Positions 54,615 to 63,703 of a stretch of 64,000 nt of DNA are shown in pieces. The translations under genes were made by a program, and so were the position numbers. Origin of the DNA: Flavobacterium sp. 83 (GTDB taxonomy: Bacteria; Bacteroidota; Bacteroidia; Flavobacteriales; Flavobacteriaceae); NCBI RefSeq assembly GCF_000744835.1, contig NZ_JQMS01000001.1, positions 2,480,001 to 2,544,000 of the forward strand, written 5' to 3'. Position 1 is the first letter of the stretch; each line of letters starts with the position of its first letter. The notes beneath the pieces were generated by a model that saw nothing but the letters and a program-made list of their open reading frames with translations, was not told the origin of the DNA and ran no database searches.

Positions 54615-54646
54615 AAAACCATCAATTAATAGTTGATGGTTTTTTT
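54615..54646 (+). terminator. Terminator of fabV
   Basis: Perfect 11-bp stem AAAACCATCAA/TTGATGGTTTT (54615-54625, 54633-54643), then a T-run. Confidence 0.9.
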
Positions 54647-54717
54647 ATGGATAAAGATTATATTTGTTAAAAATTTTTTGAGTCTAAAAAGCATCTCTAA
54701 TACCACAGTCTTACTTT

Positions 54718-55716
54718 ATGTTATTTTCCCTAATTATACCAGTTTACAATCGCCCGGATGAAGTTGATGAACTTTTAGAAAGTTTGTCGCATTCAACTTA
54801 TAACGAAATTTTTGAAATTGTTTTAATTGAAGATGGCTCTACTTTACCTTGTAAAGATGTTGCTAAAAAATATGGAGACAGACTCGATATATCCTATTAT
54901 TTTAAAGAAAATTCAGGTCCAGGGGATTCTAGAAATTATGGAATGAAAAAGGCTAGGGGTGATTACTTTATCATTTTTGATTCGGATTGTATTATTCCTC
55001 CAACTTATTTAAGTGAAGTTGAAAATGAACTACAGCAGAATTATGTTGATTGTTTTGGAGGTCCTGATAAAGCTTTGGATAGTTTTTCAGATATTCAAAA
55101 AGCGATTAATTTTGCGATGACTTCATTTCTTACTACAGGTGGAATTAGAGGTGGTTCTGAAAAAATTGATAAGTTTCAGCCTAGAAGTTTTAATATGGGA
55201 TTGTCACGAAGAGCCTTTGAAGTTTCTAAAGGTTTTGGGAATATTCATCCTGGTGAAGATCCAGATTTATCAATTCGTTTGTGGAATTTAGGTTTTCAAA
55301 CAAAACTTTTTCCTAAGGCATTTGTATATCATAAGAGAAGAATTGATTGGGATAAGTTCTCTGTTCAGGTAAATAAATTTGGTAAAGCAAGACCCATTCT
55401 TAATAGTTGGTATCCAAAATATAATAAACTCACTTTTTTCTTTCCATCGGTTTTTATAATAGGATTCTTTACTTCATTAGTATTATTGGTTTTTAATCTT
55501 GATCAGCTACTGCAGTTGTATTTTGTTTATTTTTTAGTGTTGTTTTTGATGTCTTCATATCAAAACAAAAGCTTTAAAATAGGGTATTTATCATTAATAG
55601 CTGTTTGGAAACAATTTTATGGTTACGGATTAGGCTTTTTAGAATCGTTTATAAAAATTATCATTCTGAAACAAAAACCTCAAGAAGCTTTTCCAGGATT
55701 GTTTTTCAAAAATTAA
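54718..55716 (+). CDS. Family 2 glycosyltransferase, membrane-bound
   Basis: 332 residues. GT-A fold at the N terminus: FSLIIPVYNRPDEVDELLES (2-21), ENSGPGDSRNYGMKKARGDY, the metal-binding DSDCI near 88, and a later GEDPDLSIRLWNLGF (about 179-193) with the likely catalytic acidic residue. Two or three hydrophobic segments (about 238-290) put the C terminus in the inner membrane. Sugar donor and acceptor are unknown. The stop codon is 1 bp from coaE, so the two are cotranscribed. Confidence 0.88.
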   Translation: MLFSLIIPVYNRPDEVDELLESLSHSTYNEIFEIVLIEDGSTLPCKDVAKKYGDRLDISYYFKENSGPGDSRNYGMKKARGDYFIIFDSDCIIPPTYLSEVENELQQNYVDCFGGPDKALDSFSDIQKAINFAMTSFLTTGGIRGGSEKIDKFQPRSFNMGLSRRAFEVSKGFGNIHPGEDPDLSIRLWNLGFQTKLFPKAFVYHKRRIDWDKFSVQVNKFGKARPILNSWYPKYNKLTFFFPSVFIIGFFTSLVLLVFNLDQLLQLYFVYFLVLFLMSSYQNKSFKIGYLSLIAVWKQFYGYGLGFLESFIKIIILKQKPQEAFPGLFFKN

Positions 55717-55717
55717 T

Positions 55718-56314
55718 ATGACAAAAATAATTGGTTTAACCGGTGGTATTGGAAGTGGTAAAACTACCATTGCAAAGATTTTTCAATCATTTGGGATTCC
55801 AGTTTATATTGCTGATGATGAGGCAAAAAAAATTATGCAGTCATCAGAAATTATTAATGCAATTAAAGAAACTTTTGGTACATCTATTTTTGAAAATGAA
55901 ATATTGAATAGGCAAAAACTAGCTGAAATTGTATTTGATAATCCTGAAAAACTAGAACAGCTCAATAAAATTGTTCATCCCGCCGTAAAAAAGCATTTTG
56001 ATGAATGGGTATTGAAGTGTAAAGATAATTCTTATGTTATTTATGAGGCAGCTATTTTATTTGAAAGTGGCCGATATAAGGATTGTGATATAATCATAAC
56101 CGTCACTGCCCCAGTAGAAACAAGGATTCATAGAGTTATTGAAAGAGATAAAACAACTAGATCACTTGTTTTAAAAAGAATAAAATCTCAATGGACTGAT
56201 GATGAACGCATTTCGAAAAGTGATTTTGTCATAGAAAATACTTCAATTGAAGAAGCAAAAACAGAAATTCTTAAAATTCTTAAAATTTTAAAGATTAAAC
56301 AAAATGTGTCTTAG
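55718..56314 (+). CDS. coaE: Dephospho-CoA kinase
   Basis: 198 residues, right size. P-loop GLTGGIGSGKTTIAK (6-20), then VYIADDEAKKIM with the catalytic Asp, HPAVKKHF near 88 and YEAAILFESG near 108. Final step of CoA synthesis: phosphorylates the ribose 3'-OH of dephospho-CoA. Cytoplasmic. It overlaps functionally with coaBC (49429-50646) but is not adjacent; it is coupled to the glycosyltransferase gene by a 1-bp gap. Confidence 0.96.
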   Translation: MTKIIGLTGGIGSGKTTIAKIFQSFGIPVYIADDEAKKIMQSSEIINAIKETFGTSIFENEILNRQKLAEIVFDNPEKLEQLNKIVHPAVKKHFDEWVLKCKDNSYVIYEAAILFESGRYKDCDIIITVTAPVETRIHRVIERDKTTRSLVLKRIKSQWTDDERISKSDFVIENTSIEEAKTEILKILKILKIKQNVS

Positions 56315-56373
56315 ATGTTAATCTTTGGTTAATGTATTATTTAATATATTGTTAAAATACTAATTTTGTCTCG

Positions 56374-57957
56374 ATGAATAAACTTTTTTTTAGATTGCTT
56401 GTGTTGTTGATGAGTTTGTCCCTAATAGGGATTATTCTTGTTCAGGTGTATTGGTTTAATACCTCATTTAAAAACAATGATGAACAATTTAAATTTCATG
56501 TTAAGCAAGTTATTGGTAATGTGGCAGATAAGCTTCAGCAGCAAGAAGCATACAGTTTTTATGATAAATACAATCATTATAAAGACAGCACAGGAAAGAT
56601 TCCGAAAAAGAATGATTTATTAGAATTTTATTATGTTCAAAAAAATCCAAGAACAAATAAAACAATAATATATTCAAATAGTATTATATCTGAAGATTAT
56701 AATATTTCTTCAACGTTCTTTGATAAAAAATTTGATAGTGAAAGGTTTAAGAGTTTCAATTCTAAGCGTGTTACCGAAGTTTATAACAATAATAAAATTG
56801 ATAATCCGGGTGTTCAACAAAGTCTGATACCAGATGTTCGAATTGAAAAATCTGGAAATTTAGATGTTTTAGATAATGCACAGTTTGAAATTTTCTTTAA
56901 AGATATTGCCTCTGCAATGCCTCTTGAAGAACGGGTTTCAAAAGAAATCTTAAATAAACTCATCAAAAGAGAGTTAGAAGAATATGGTGTAAATACTAAA
57001 TTTGAGTTCGGAATTTATAATAATAATTTGGCTACTAAAATAAAATCTAAAGATTTTAAGTATGATAAAAACGCCACCTATTCTATTCCGATTTATACTG
57101 ATAATGAAGGAAATAGTAAATACCAGTTATTAGTTACTTTTCCTCATAAAAAGAAATATTTATTGTCAGATCTCGTTAGTATAACTATACTGTCAATAAT
57201 ATTTACGCTTATTATTCTTATTGCATATTCAAGTGCATTGAACCAATTGATTCGCCAACGTCATATTTCTGAAATCAAAACAGATTTTATTAATAATATG
57301 ACACATGAGTTTAAAACTCCTATCGCGACTATTAATTTGGCTTTGGACGCCATTAAAAATCCAAAGATTATTGATGATAAAGAGAAGGTATATAGATACC
57401 TCCAGATGATTCGTGATGAAAATAAACGAATGCACGCACAAGTTGAGAATGTTTTAAGGATTTCTAAACTAGAGAAAAAGGAATTGGATATTAATAAGGA
57501 TTCTAATAATATTCATGATGTAATTAATGATGCAATTGAACATGTTAATTTGATATTAGAAGATAGACAAGGAACAATTACAAGTCATTTTGATGCCAAT
57601 AGAACTACCGTTTTAATAAATGATGTTCATTTCACGAATGTGATTGTAAATATTTTGGAAAATGCCATAAAATATTCACCAAATACACCAATAATTGATG
57701 TGTTTACTGAAAATGTAAAAGATATGGTTATTATAAAAGTTAGAGATAATGGTTTAGGAATGAGTAAGGTAGCTCAAAAAAGAATATTTGAAAAGTTTTA
57801 TAGAGAACATACAGGAGATATCCATAATGTTAAAGGCCACGGACTCGGTTTAGCATATGTAAAAAGAATAGTTGAAGACCATAATGGTCAGGTTTATGTA
57901 GAAAGTGAAAAGGGAAAAGGAAGTACCTTCATAATAAAATTACCATTAATAAATTAG
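56374..57957 (+). CDS. Membrane sensor histidine kinase
   Basis: 527 residues. Two transmembrane helices (about 7-27 and 267-288) flank a periplasmic sensor domain of about 240 residues with no recognised fold. The kinase core has H-box MTHEFKTPIATINLALDAI with the phospho-accepting His311, N-box NVILNEN-like NVIVNILENAIKYSP, G1 VRDNGLGMSKV, F and G2 GHGLGLAYVKRIVEDHNG. Its partner regulator begins 4 bp later. A TAATTTTG box ends 5 bases before the ATG, which hints at a nearly leaderless transcript. Confidence 0.92.
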   Translation: MNKLFFRLLVLLMSLSLIGIILVQVYWFNTSFKNNDEQFKFHVKQVIGNVADKLQQQEAYSFYDKYNHYKDSTGKIPKKNDLLEFYYVQKNPRTNKTIIYSNSIISEDYNISSTFFDKKFDSERFKSFNSKRVTEVYNNNKIDNPGVQQSLIPDVRIEKSGNLDVLDNAQFEIFFKDIASAMPLEERVSKEILNKLIKRELEEYGVNTKFEFGIYNNNLATKIKSKDFKYDKNATYSIPIYTDNEGNSKYQLLVTFPHKKKYLLSDLVSITILSIIFTLIILIAYSSALNQLIRQRHISEIKTDFINNMTHEFKTPIATINLALDAIKNPKIIDDKEKVYRYLQMIRDENKRMHAQVENVLRISKLEKKELDINKDSNNIHDVINDAIEHVNLILEDRQGTITSHFDANRTTVLINDVHFTNVIVNILENAIKYSPNTPIIDVFTENVKDMVIIKVRDNGLGMSKVAQKRIFEKFYREHTGDIHNVKGHGLGLAYVKRIVEDHNGQVYVESEKGKGSTFIIKLPLIN

Positions 57958-57961
57958 GAAT

Positions 57962-58678
57962 ATGGAAAATGTAAATAAAAAAATACTTTTAGTGGAGGAT
58001 GACCTTAATTTTGGTGCAGTACTAAAAGATTATTTAATGCTAAATGATTTCGATGTCACTTTAGCAAAAAATGGAATGGAAGGATTTGAAAAGTTCAAAA
58101 AAGATACTTATGATTTGTGTATTCTAGATGTAATGATGCCATATAAAGATGGATATACACTAGCTAAAGAAATCAGAGAAAAGAATAATGAAGTACCTAT
58201 TATTTTCTTGACTGCAAAATCTATGAAAGAGGATGTGTTGAAAGGATACAAAGCAGGTGCAGATGATTATTTAAATAAACCATTTGACTCTGAAGTTTTG
58301 TTAATGAAAATCAAAGCTATTATTCAAAGAAAATCTTCGGATACTAAAGCGGAACAAGTGCAATTTGAATTTAATATTGGTAAATTTCATTTGAATTCTA
58401 AGCTTCGTTTCTTAACTTTTGGAAATGAAGAACCGATTAAATTATCTCCAAAAGAGAATGAACTATTGAAAATGTTGATTCTTCATGAAAATGACTTGAT
58501 GCCACGAGAATTAGCGTTGACAAAAATATGGAGAGATGATAACTATTTTACTTCTAGAAGTATGGATGTGTACATTGCTAAGCTAAGAAAATACCTGAAG
58601 CTTGATGAAGATGTTGAAATCTTAAATATTCACGGTGAGGGATTTAGATTAGTTGTTAAGAATAAAGTTGCAATATAA
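57962..58678 (+). CDS. OmpR/PhoB-type response regulator
   Basis: 238 residues. Receiver domain with Asp13, Asp14, phosphoacceptor Asp56 in LCILDVMMPYKDGYT, Thr84 and Lys106 in LNKPFD; winged helix (about 145-235) with EPIKLSPKENELLKML and RSMDVYIAKLRKYL. It follows its kinase by 4 bp, so they form one operon. The order and domains fit the RprXY pair of Bacteroides, but I cannot assert orthology. It ends in a strong terminator. Confidence 0.93.
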   Translation: MENVNKKILLVEDDLNFGAVLKDYLMLNDFDVTLAKNGMEGFEKFKKDTYDLCILDVMMPYKDGYTLAKEIREKNNEVPIIFLTAKSMKEDVLKGYKAGADDYLNKPFDSEVLLMKIKAIIQRKSSDTKAEQVQFEFNIGKFHLNSKLRFLTFGNEEPIKLSPKENELLKMLILHENDLMPRELALTKIWRDDNYFTSRSMDVYIAKLRKYLKLDEDVEILNIHGEGFRLVVKNKVAI

Positions 58679-58680
58679 CA

Positions 58681-58713
58681 AAAAAGGCTTCGAGTAATCG
58701 GAGCCTTTTTTTT
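58681..58713 (+). terminator. Terminator of the two-component operon
   Basis: Stem AAAAAGGCTTCG/CGGAGCCTTTTT (58681-58692, 58699-58710, one G-U pair) followed by a T-run. Confidence 0.9.
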
Positions 58714-58882
58714 GTTTTTACTTAATCAGTTTGTTTAGTTTCTAAATAAAAAGAAAGTGGGTTGAAATACCTCGAAAACCTTTTTTTAATGATAATTTCT
58801 AGTTTTCGTTATAATTTACTGTGGAAAATCACCCGAACTAACGAAAATTTGTATTAAAAATTAATTACACCAAACAAACGGG

Positions 58883-59623
58883 TTATTTCCAATTTAGTTG
58901 TAATGCAAAACTGCTTTTATCTTCTTTCGTAATACTAAATATAGTTTCATTTTCGGAAATATTTTCATGAATGATTACTTTATCTTTTAAAGATAATTCT
59001 TTTAGGAAATTCATTTCAAAGCTTTTAATCTCTTGCTTTAGAATTAATTTTTCATCAACTAAATCGATACACCATTCTAGATATTTTACATTATTGACAT
59101 GATTTACAATATCTAAATCCGACAAGAACACCGTTTTTTTAAAAACGATTTCTTTTTCATGATTGAAGTTGATTTTAGAAAAACCTTCTTGAGTAGCTCT
59201 TTTTTCAGGATATAGTTCAAAATGTTCATGTGGTAAAGCTAATCCCTCAGGTCGACGGGTTTTAGTATTGAAAACGGCCCAAAAAGTCTCAGAACCCACA
59301 ATTTTTTCGCCATTCACATGCATTTCTAATGCACGAACCGAACGGGAATTTTCTAGCGAATTAATCCATGTTTTTACTGTTACATGATCTCCCCATTTGG
59401 GTAATTTAGTAATTTCAACGCGCATTCTGCTCAAAACCCACGCTTGGTTGAATTCTTGCATATCCAAAAAACTAATTCCACCAATTTCTGAATGTGCCGC
59501 AGCCGTTAATTGTAAAATATTGCATAAATCAGTATATTTTAAAAATCCATTAGGCGCACATTGCGTGAAATTGATTTCCCAATCTTTGCTTAGAATAGAT
59601 GTGAAGTTAGGAGCGATAGGCAT
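58883..59623 (-). CDS. Acyl-ACP thioesterase
   Basis: 246 residues, two hot-dog folds in tandem. The N-terminal half holds FLKYTDLCNILQLTAAAHSE and FNQAWVLSRMRVEI; NSLENSRSVRALEMH follows; the C-terminal half begins with FLSDLDIVNHVNNVKYLEWC with the Asn/His residues typical of plant and bacterial FatA/FatB types. It frees fatty acids from ACP and sets chain length. Cytoplasmic. The tandem 7-base repeat TTATGAA lies just upstream of the start (about 59632-59655). It is followed by A/T-rich DNA. Confidence 0.9.
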   Translation of the reverse strand: MPIAPNFTSILSKDWEINFTQCAPNGFLKYTDLCNILQLTAAAHSEIGGISFLDMQEFNQAWVLSRMRVEITKLPKWGDHVTVKTWINSLENSRSVRALEMHVNGEKIVGSETFWAVFNTKTRRPEGLALPHEHFELYPEKRATQEGFSKINFNHEKEIVFKKTVFLSDLDIVNHVNNVKYLEWCIDLVDEKLILKQEIKSFEMNFLKELSLKDKVIIHENISENETIFSITKEDKSSFALQLNWK

Positions 59624-59677
59624 ATAAATAATTTATGAATTATGAATTATGAATTTGTATTCTTAGGTTAAGACTAC

Positions 59678-60604
59678 TTATTTTATTGCTTTTTTTGAAT
59701 TGATATAATCAACAATAACTTCATATGGAGTTTCAAAATCAAACCATTTTGTATTTTCGTTTCTTTTGAACCAAGTCAATTGTCGTTTAGAAAATCGTCT
59801 TGTATTTTTCTTAATTTCTTCTATGGCAAATTCTAATGATATTTCTCTGTCAAAATAACAAAATAATTCTCTATAGCCTACGGTTTGTAAGGCATTCAAC
59901 TCTTTATTTGGGAATACTGTTTTTGCTTCCGCCAATAAACCTTCGTTTATCATGATGTCGACACGTTGGTTGATGCGGTTGTAAATTATTTTTCTGTCGG
60001 CTTCGAGACCAATTAAAATAGGAGTGAAGTGACGCGTGTTTTGCTTCTGGTTTAAAAAAGAAGAATAGGGTTTCCCGGAACCCAAACATACTTCCACAAA
60101 ACGCATCATTCGTTGTGGGTTTTGCAAAGTTTGAGGATTTTCGATTGTCAAGCTTTTATAATAATCGGGATCTAGTGTTTCTAGTTTTTGTTGTAAATAT
60201 CCAATTCCTAATTTTTCGTAATTAGCTGTTATTTCAGCACGTAATGTGGCTTCAATTTCGGGAAATTCATCAAAACCTTTCAAAATTGCATCTACATACA
60301 GTCCTGAACCACCAACTAGAATCGCATAATCATTGATCAAGAATAATTCGTTGAGTTTGGCAATTGCTTCTTTCTCGAAATCACCTACGGTATAATTCTC
60401 GAAGATGGATTTGTTTTGGATGAAATGATGTGTTGCTGCTGCTAATTCTGTTGTGCTTGGTACAGCTGTTCCTATGGTCATTTCCTTAAAAAACTGTCGG
60501 CTGTCACAGGATAGAATATCACATTTGAAATAATTGGCTAATACAATGCTTAAGGATGTTTTTCCTATTGCTGTAGGACCGACTATAGTTATTAGGTATT
60601 TCAT
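59678..60604 (-). CDS. miaA: tRNA dimethylallyltransferase
   Basis: 308 residues. P-loop GPTAIGKTSLSIVLA (8-22), then the DxxQ-like CDSRQFFKEMTIGTAVPS region, and the catalytic Lys/Arg region ALQTVGYRELF near 250 with the C-terminal KRQLTWFKRN. It adds an isoprene unit to A37 of tRNAs that read UNN codons. Cytoplasmic. It lies 54 bp upstream of the thioesterase start and 35 bp downstream of the nuclease gene on the same strand, so cotranscription is plausible. Confidence 0.96.
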   Translation of the reverse strand: MKYLITIVGPTAIGKTSLSIVLANYFKCDILSCDSRQFFKEMTIGTAVPSTTELAAATHHFIQNKSIFENYTVGDFEKEAIAKLNELFLINDYAILVGGSGLYVDAILKGFDEFPEIEATLRAEITANYEKLGIGYLQQKLETLDPDYYKSLTIENPQTLQNPQRMMRFVEVCLGSGKPYSSFLNQKQNTRHFTPILIGLEADRKIIYNRINQRVDIMINEGLLAEAKTVFPNKELNALQTVGYRELFCYFDREISLEFAIEEIKKNTRRFSKRQLTWFKRNENTKWFDFETPYEVIVDYINSKKAIK

Positions 60605-60639
60605 GTTTTGTTATAAAGAATGGCTAAAATTTATTTCAA

Positions 60640-62001
60640 CTAAAATTTGATTATTTTCAGCGTTTTACTTTTTCGAACATGACTTTGAATAATATTTCTT
60701 GTGTCACGGTTGTTCTGCATTGGGATTATTATGTTTCTAAGGATTTCTATATTGTTGATTTGATAGTTTAAATCATAAAAAGCATATCCTTTATAAATTC
60801 CGTTTTCGATTAAAACAGCACTTCTTTCGTTGATGGTTCTTCCTCTGTCTATAAGTACCATATTTTGATTTTCGAAACTGTTTTTGTCTATAAAACCTTG
60901 AACTCTTACGTTGTATTCTTCAGCAGAAACTTCACCAATACAAGCACCGTCACACTCTTTTATATTGTATTGAAAACAATTAGTTTTTGTTACGTACAAA
61001 CCTGTTAACTTTTGGCATAAATTATAATCAGAGGTGATTCGGAATAATGCATTTTTACCTTCTTGTAAGGATGTAAAAGAAGTTATTTCTTTTTTTCGGC
61101 CATCCGCTTTTTGAAGTTTCAAATTCAGATATCCCTTTTCATCTTTTTCGGCATACAAAGCCAATTGGAAGATGCTTTTTCTTTGCGCCCGATTAAGAAT
61201 TGGCTTATTGACTTTTATTTCTTCGCTTTCTTTCAAAAGAGCGATTAATTCACTTCCGGTTTCATCATAGGTCACTGTGAAAACTTCGGTTTGTATTTTT
61301 TTACATTTAACAGAAGTTCCTGTAAAATGTTGATTAATACGCTTTTTTATGTTTCGGCTTTTGCCAATATAAATCAAATTTCCTTTTTGGTTATGAATAT
61401 AATAAGTTCCGGTTTTTGCGGGTAAACTTGAAACAATGTCTAATAATTTTGGAGCAATTCCTTTTTCGATTTCCAGCTTTATGAAGTCTTTGACAATCTC
61501 TTTTTCTAAATCTTTCTCCAAAAGTATTTTGAATAATTTTACTGTTGCCAAAGCATCTCCGCTGGCTCGGTGTCTATCTGCCATTGGAATTCCAAGAGCA
61601 CGAACCAGTTTTCCTAAACTATGGGAAGGTTGCTCCGGTAATAATTTTTTTGACAATTCAACCGTACAAAGCGTTCTTGCTTCAAAGTCATAACCTAATC
61701 GTCTAAATTCGGTTCTTAATATTCTGTAATCAAAAGAAGCATTATGAGCCACAATTACACAATCATTTGTCATTTCGATGATGCGTTTGGCAACTTCAAA
61801 AAACTTGGGAGCAGAACGCAACATAGCGTTATTGATTCCAGTCAGCTTGACTACAAAAGGCTGAATTGGAATTTCGGGATTAACTAAACTGATGAATTGA
61901 TCCACAATCTCATGACCGTCAAATTTATAGATGGCAATTTCCGTGATTCCTTCTTCGTTGAATTGTCCTCCAGTGGTTTCTATGTCGAGTATTGCGTACA
62001 A
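60640..62001 (-). CDS. DnaQ-like 3'-5' exonuclease fused to a GIY-YIG (UvrC-N-like) nuclease
   Basis: 453 residues; the start codon is TTG at 62001, since an in-frame stop lies just upstream and MYAILDIETTGG is the conserved beginning. Exonuclease domain 1-165 with Asp6, Glu8, Asp91, His144 and Asp149 (DEDDh set). GIY-YIG domain at about 197-285 (TYYIHNQKGNLIYIGKSRN). After it four cysteines at 329, 342, 350 and 354 match the spacing of the UvrC family cysteine cluster, which is reported to bind an iron-sulphur cluster. The architecture resembles the Cho/DnaQ-UvrC fusions. Role in excision repair is inferred. Confidence 0.87.
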   Translation of the reverse strand: MYAILDIETTGGQFNEEGITEIAIYKFDGHEIVDQFISLVNPEIPIQPFVVKLTGINNAMLRSAPKFFEVAKRIIEMTNDCVIVAHNASFDYRILRTEFRRLGYDFEARTLCTVELSKKLLPEQPSHSLGKLVRALGIPMADRHRASGDALATVKLFKILLEKDLEKEIVKDFIKLEIEKGIAPKLLDIVSSLPAKTGTYYIHNQKGNLIYIGKSRNIKKRINQHFTGTSVKCKKIQTEVFTVTYDETGSELIALLKESEEIKVNKPILNRAQRKSIFQLALYAEKDEKGYLNLKLQKADGRKKEITSFTSLQEGKNALFRITSDYNLCQKLTGLYVTKTNCFQYNIKECDGACIGEVSAEEYNVRVQGFIDKNSFENQNMVLIDRGRTINERSAVLIENGIYKGYAFYDLNYQINNIEILRNIIIPMQNNRDTRNIIQSHVRKSKTLKIIKF

Positions 62002-62075
62002 ATTTTGTGTTTAATGTTTATTGTCTTGGGTTATGAAGCATCTGAAATGCAAAATTGTTTATCTGATAACAAAAA

Positions 62076-62729
62076 TCAATTTCTTCCACCAAAGATACTA
62101 CTTCCTATTCGAACCATTGTACTTCCGCATTCAATTGCGAGTTGATAATCTCCAGACATTCCCATTGAAAGAATTGAGAATTGAGAATTGAGAATTGTAA
62201 ATTGATCAAAAATTGATTGCAAATGAAGGAATTCTTTCTTGATTTGCTCTTTATTATCGGTAAATGTTGCCATTCCCATTAGTCCTACAATTCGAATATT
62301 TTTCATTTCCTGAAATTCATTTGAAGATAGGAGCGAAGCTAGTTCTTCCTCGTCTAGACCAAATTTTGTTTCTTCTTCGGCGATATACATTTGCAATAAA
62401 CAATCAATAACCCGATTATTTTTTTGTGCTTGTTTATTGATTTCCTGCAATAATTTTAAACTATCTATTCCATGAATCAAACTTACAAAAGGTGCCATAA
62501 ATTTGACTTTATTGGTCTGAACGTGACCAATCATGTGCCATAGAATGTCTTTGGGCATTTGTTCCCATTTATCGGCCATTTCCTGAATTTTGTTTTCACC
62601 AAAAATCCGTTGACCTGCTTCATAGGCTTCCATTAAATCAGCAACAGGTTTGGTTTTTGAAACCGCAACTAAGGTTACATGTTCGGGTAAAGTAGATTTT
62701 ATTTTAAGAAGGTTTTTTGCTATTGACAT
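62076..62729 (-). CDS. YggS family PLP homeostasis protein
   Basis: 217 residues, PLP-binding barrel. Lysine in VAVSKTKPVA (Lys25), then GENKIQEMADKWE, and WHMIGHVQTNKV near 85, with the C-terminal SMGMSGDYQLAI and GSTMVRIGSSIFG. The protein balances PLP and has no catalytic action. Odd: a tandem run of the 7-base unit GAATTG(A/T), 4 copies at 62171-62198, encodes the segment before SMGMSG. It lies 1 bp downstream of the dehydrogenase stop codon, so the pair is coupled. Confidence 0.94.
   Translation of the reverse strand: MSIAKNLLKIKSTLPEHVTLVAVSKTKPVADLMEAYEAGQRIFGENKIQEMADKWEQMPKDILWHMIGHVQTNKVKFMAPFVSLIHGIDSLKLLQEINKQAQKNNRVIDCLLQMYIAEEETKFGLDEEELASLLSSNEFQEMKNIRIVGLMGMATFTDNKEQIKKEFLHLQSIFDQFTILNSQFSILSMGMSGDYQLAIECGSTMVRIGSSIFGGRN
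62171..62198. repeat. Tandem 7-bp repeat inside yggS
   Basis: Four copies of GAATTG(A/T) in a row within the coding region. Seven is not a multiple of three, so gain or loss of a single unit would shift the frame. Confidence 0.7.
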
Positions 62730-62730
62730 G

Positions 62731-63618
62731 TTAGATAAATTGTTTAGCTATTTTCTCGGCTTTTTTATTTTCGCTATAATCGTAGAAACCTTCACCGGTT
62801 TTTACGCCCATTTTTCCAGCACGAACCATATTTACTAATAATGGGCAAGGGGCATATTTTGGATTTTTGAATCCGTCGTACAGCACGTTCAAGATTGCCA
62901 AACAAACATCTAAACCAATAAAATCGGCTAGTTGTAAAGGTCCCATTGGATGACCCATTCCTAGTTTCATAACGGTATCAATTTCATAAACTCCCGCCAC
63001 TTTGTGGTATAGCGTTTCAATAGCCTCATTAATCATTGGCATCAAAATTCTATTAGCAACAAAACCTGGATAGTCATTAACTTCAACAGGCGTTTTTCCT
63101 AATTTCTCGGATAAATCCATGATGATTTTAGTCACTTCGTCACTCGTATTGTAACCACGAATGATTTCCACCAATTTCATAATTGGCACCGGATTCATAA
63201 AGTGCATTCCAATAACGCGCTCCGGATGTGCTACAACAGCTCCAATTTGTGTAATGGAAATGGAAGAAGTATTGGTTGCCAAAATCGTATTATGCGAACA
63301 AGCGTCGTTTAATTGTTTGAAAATATTCAGTTTCAATTCAACATTTTCTGTAGCTGCTTCAATCACTAAATCTACGCCTACAACGCCATCTTTGATATCT
63401 GTATAGGTGATTATATTGGTAATTGTTTTTGCAATATCTTCTTGGGTTATGGTTCCTTTTGCCAGCATTCGGTCTAAATTAGCAGCAATAGTTGCCATTC
63501 CTTTATCTAAAGATTTTTCTGAAACATCAATCAATTTTACGGTAAAACCGCTTTGTGCAAAAGTATGGGCAATTCCGTTACCCATTGTTCCTGCTCCTAT
63601 TACAGCTATTGTTTTCAT
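62731..63618 (-). CDS. 3-hydroxyacyl-CoA (3-hydroxybutyryl-CoA) dehydrogenase
   Basis: 295 residues from the ATG at 63618 (MKTIAVIGAGTMGNGIAHTF), the typical start; the ATG at 63639 would only add 7 residues. Rossmann fold with GAGTMGNG, then VIEAATENVELKL and the catalytic His in VIGMHFMNPVPIMKLVEII, and the C-terminal domain GYPGFVANRILMP-like DYPGFVANRILMPMINEA. It oxidises (S)-3-hydroxyacyl-CoA with NAD in beta-oxidation or butyryl-CoA routes. Cytoplasmic. yggS starts 1 bp after the stop codon. Upstream is a hairpin (63640-63687). Confidence 0.93.
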   Translation of the reverse strand: MKTIAVIGAGTMGNGIAHTFAQSGFTVKLIDVSEKSLDKGMATIAANLDRMLAKGTITQEDIAKTITNIITYTDIKDGVVGVDLVIEAATENVELKLNIFKQLNDACSHNTILATNTSSISITQIGAVVAHPERVIGMHFMNPVPIMKLVEIIRGYNTSDEVTKIIMDLSEKLGKTPVEVNDYPGFVANRILMPMINEAIETLYHKVAGVYEIDTVMKLGMGHPMGPLQLADFIGLDVCLAILNVLYDGFKNPKYAPCPLLVNMVRAGKMGVKTGEGFYDYSENKKAEKIAKQFI

Positions 63619-63639
63619 TGGTATATTGTTTAAAGTCAA

Positions 63640-63687
63640 AAAGTTTAAAGTTTAAAGTACAATTGAATCCTTTAAACCTTAAACTTT
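63640..63687 (-). terminator. Hairpin between the Gfo/Idh/MocA gene and the dehydrogenase gene
   Basis: Near-perfect 18-bp stem (63640-63657 with 63670-63687, one mismatch) built of TTTAAAG units. It follows the stop codon of the oxidoreductase gene on the minus strand. Arms share AAGGTTTAAAG with the terminator at 28373-28415. Confidence 0.6.
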
Positions 63688-63703
63688 GAAAGTATTTTTT
63701 AAT

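Noticed and set aside
56361-56376. Leaderless mRNA for the histidine kinase
   Set aside because: The TAATTTTG box next to the ATG lacks a TTG at the proper distance, so the promoter is unsupported.
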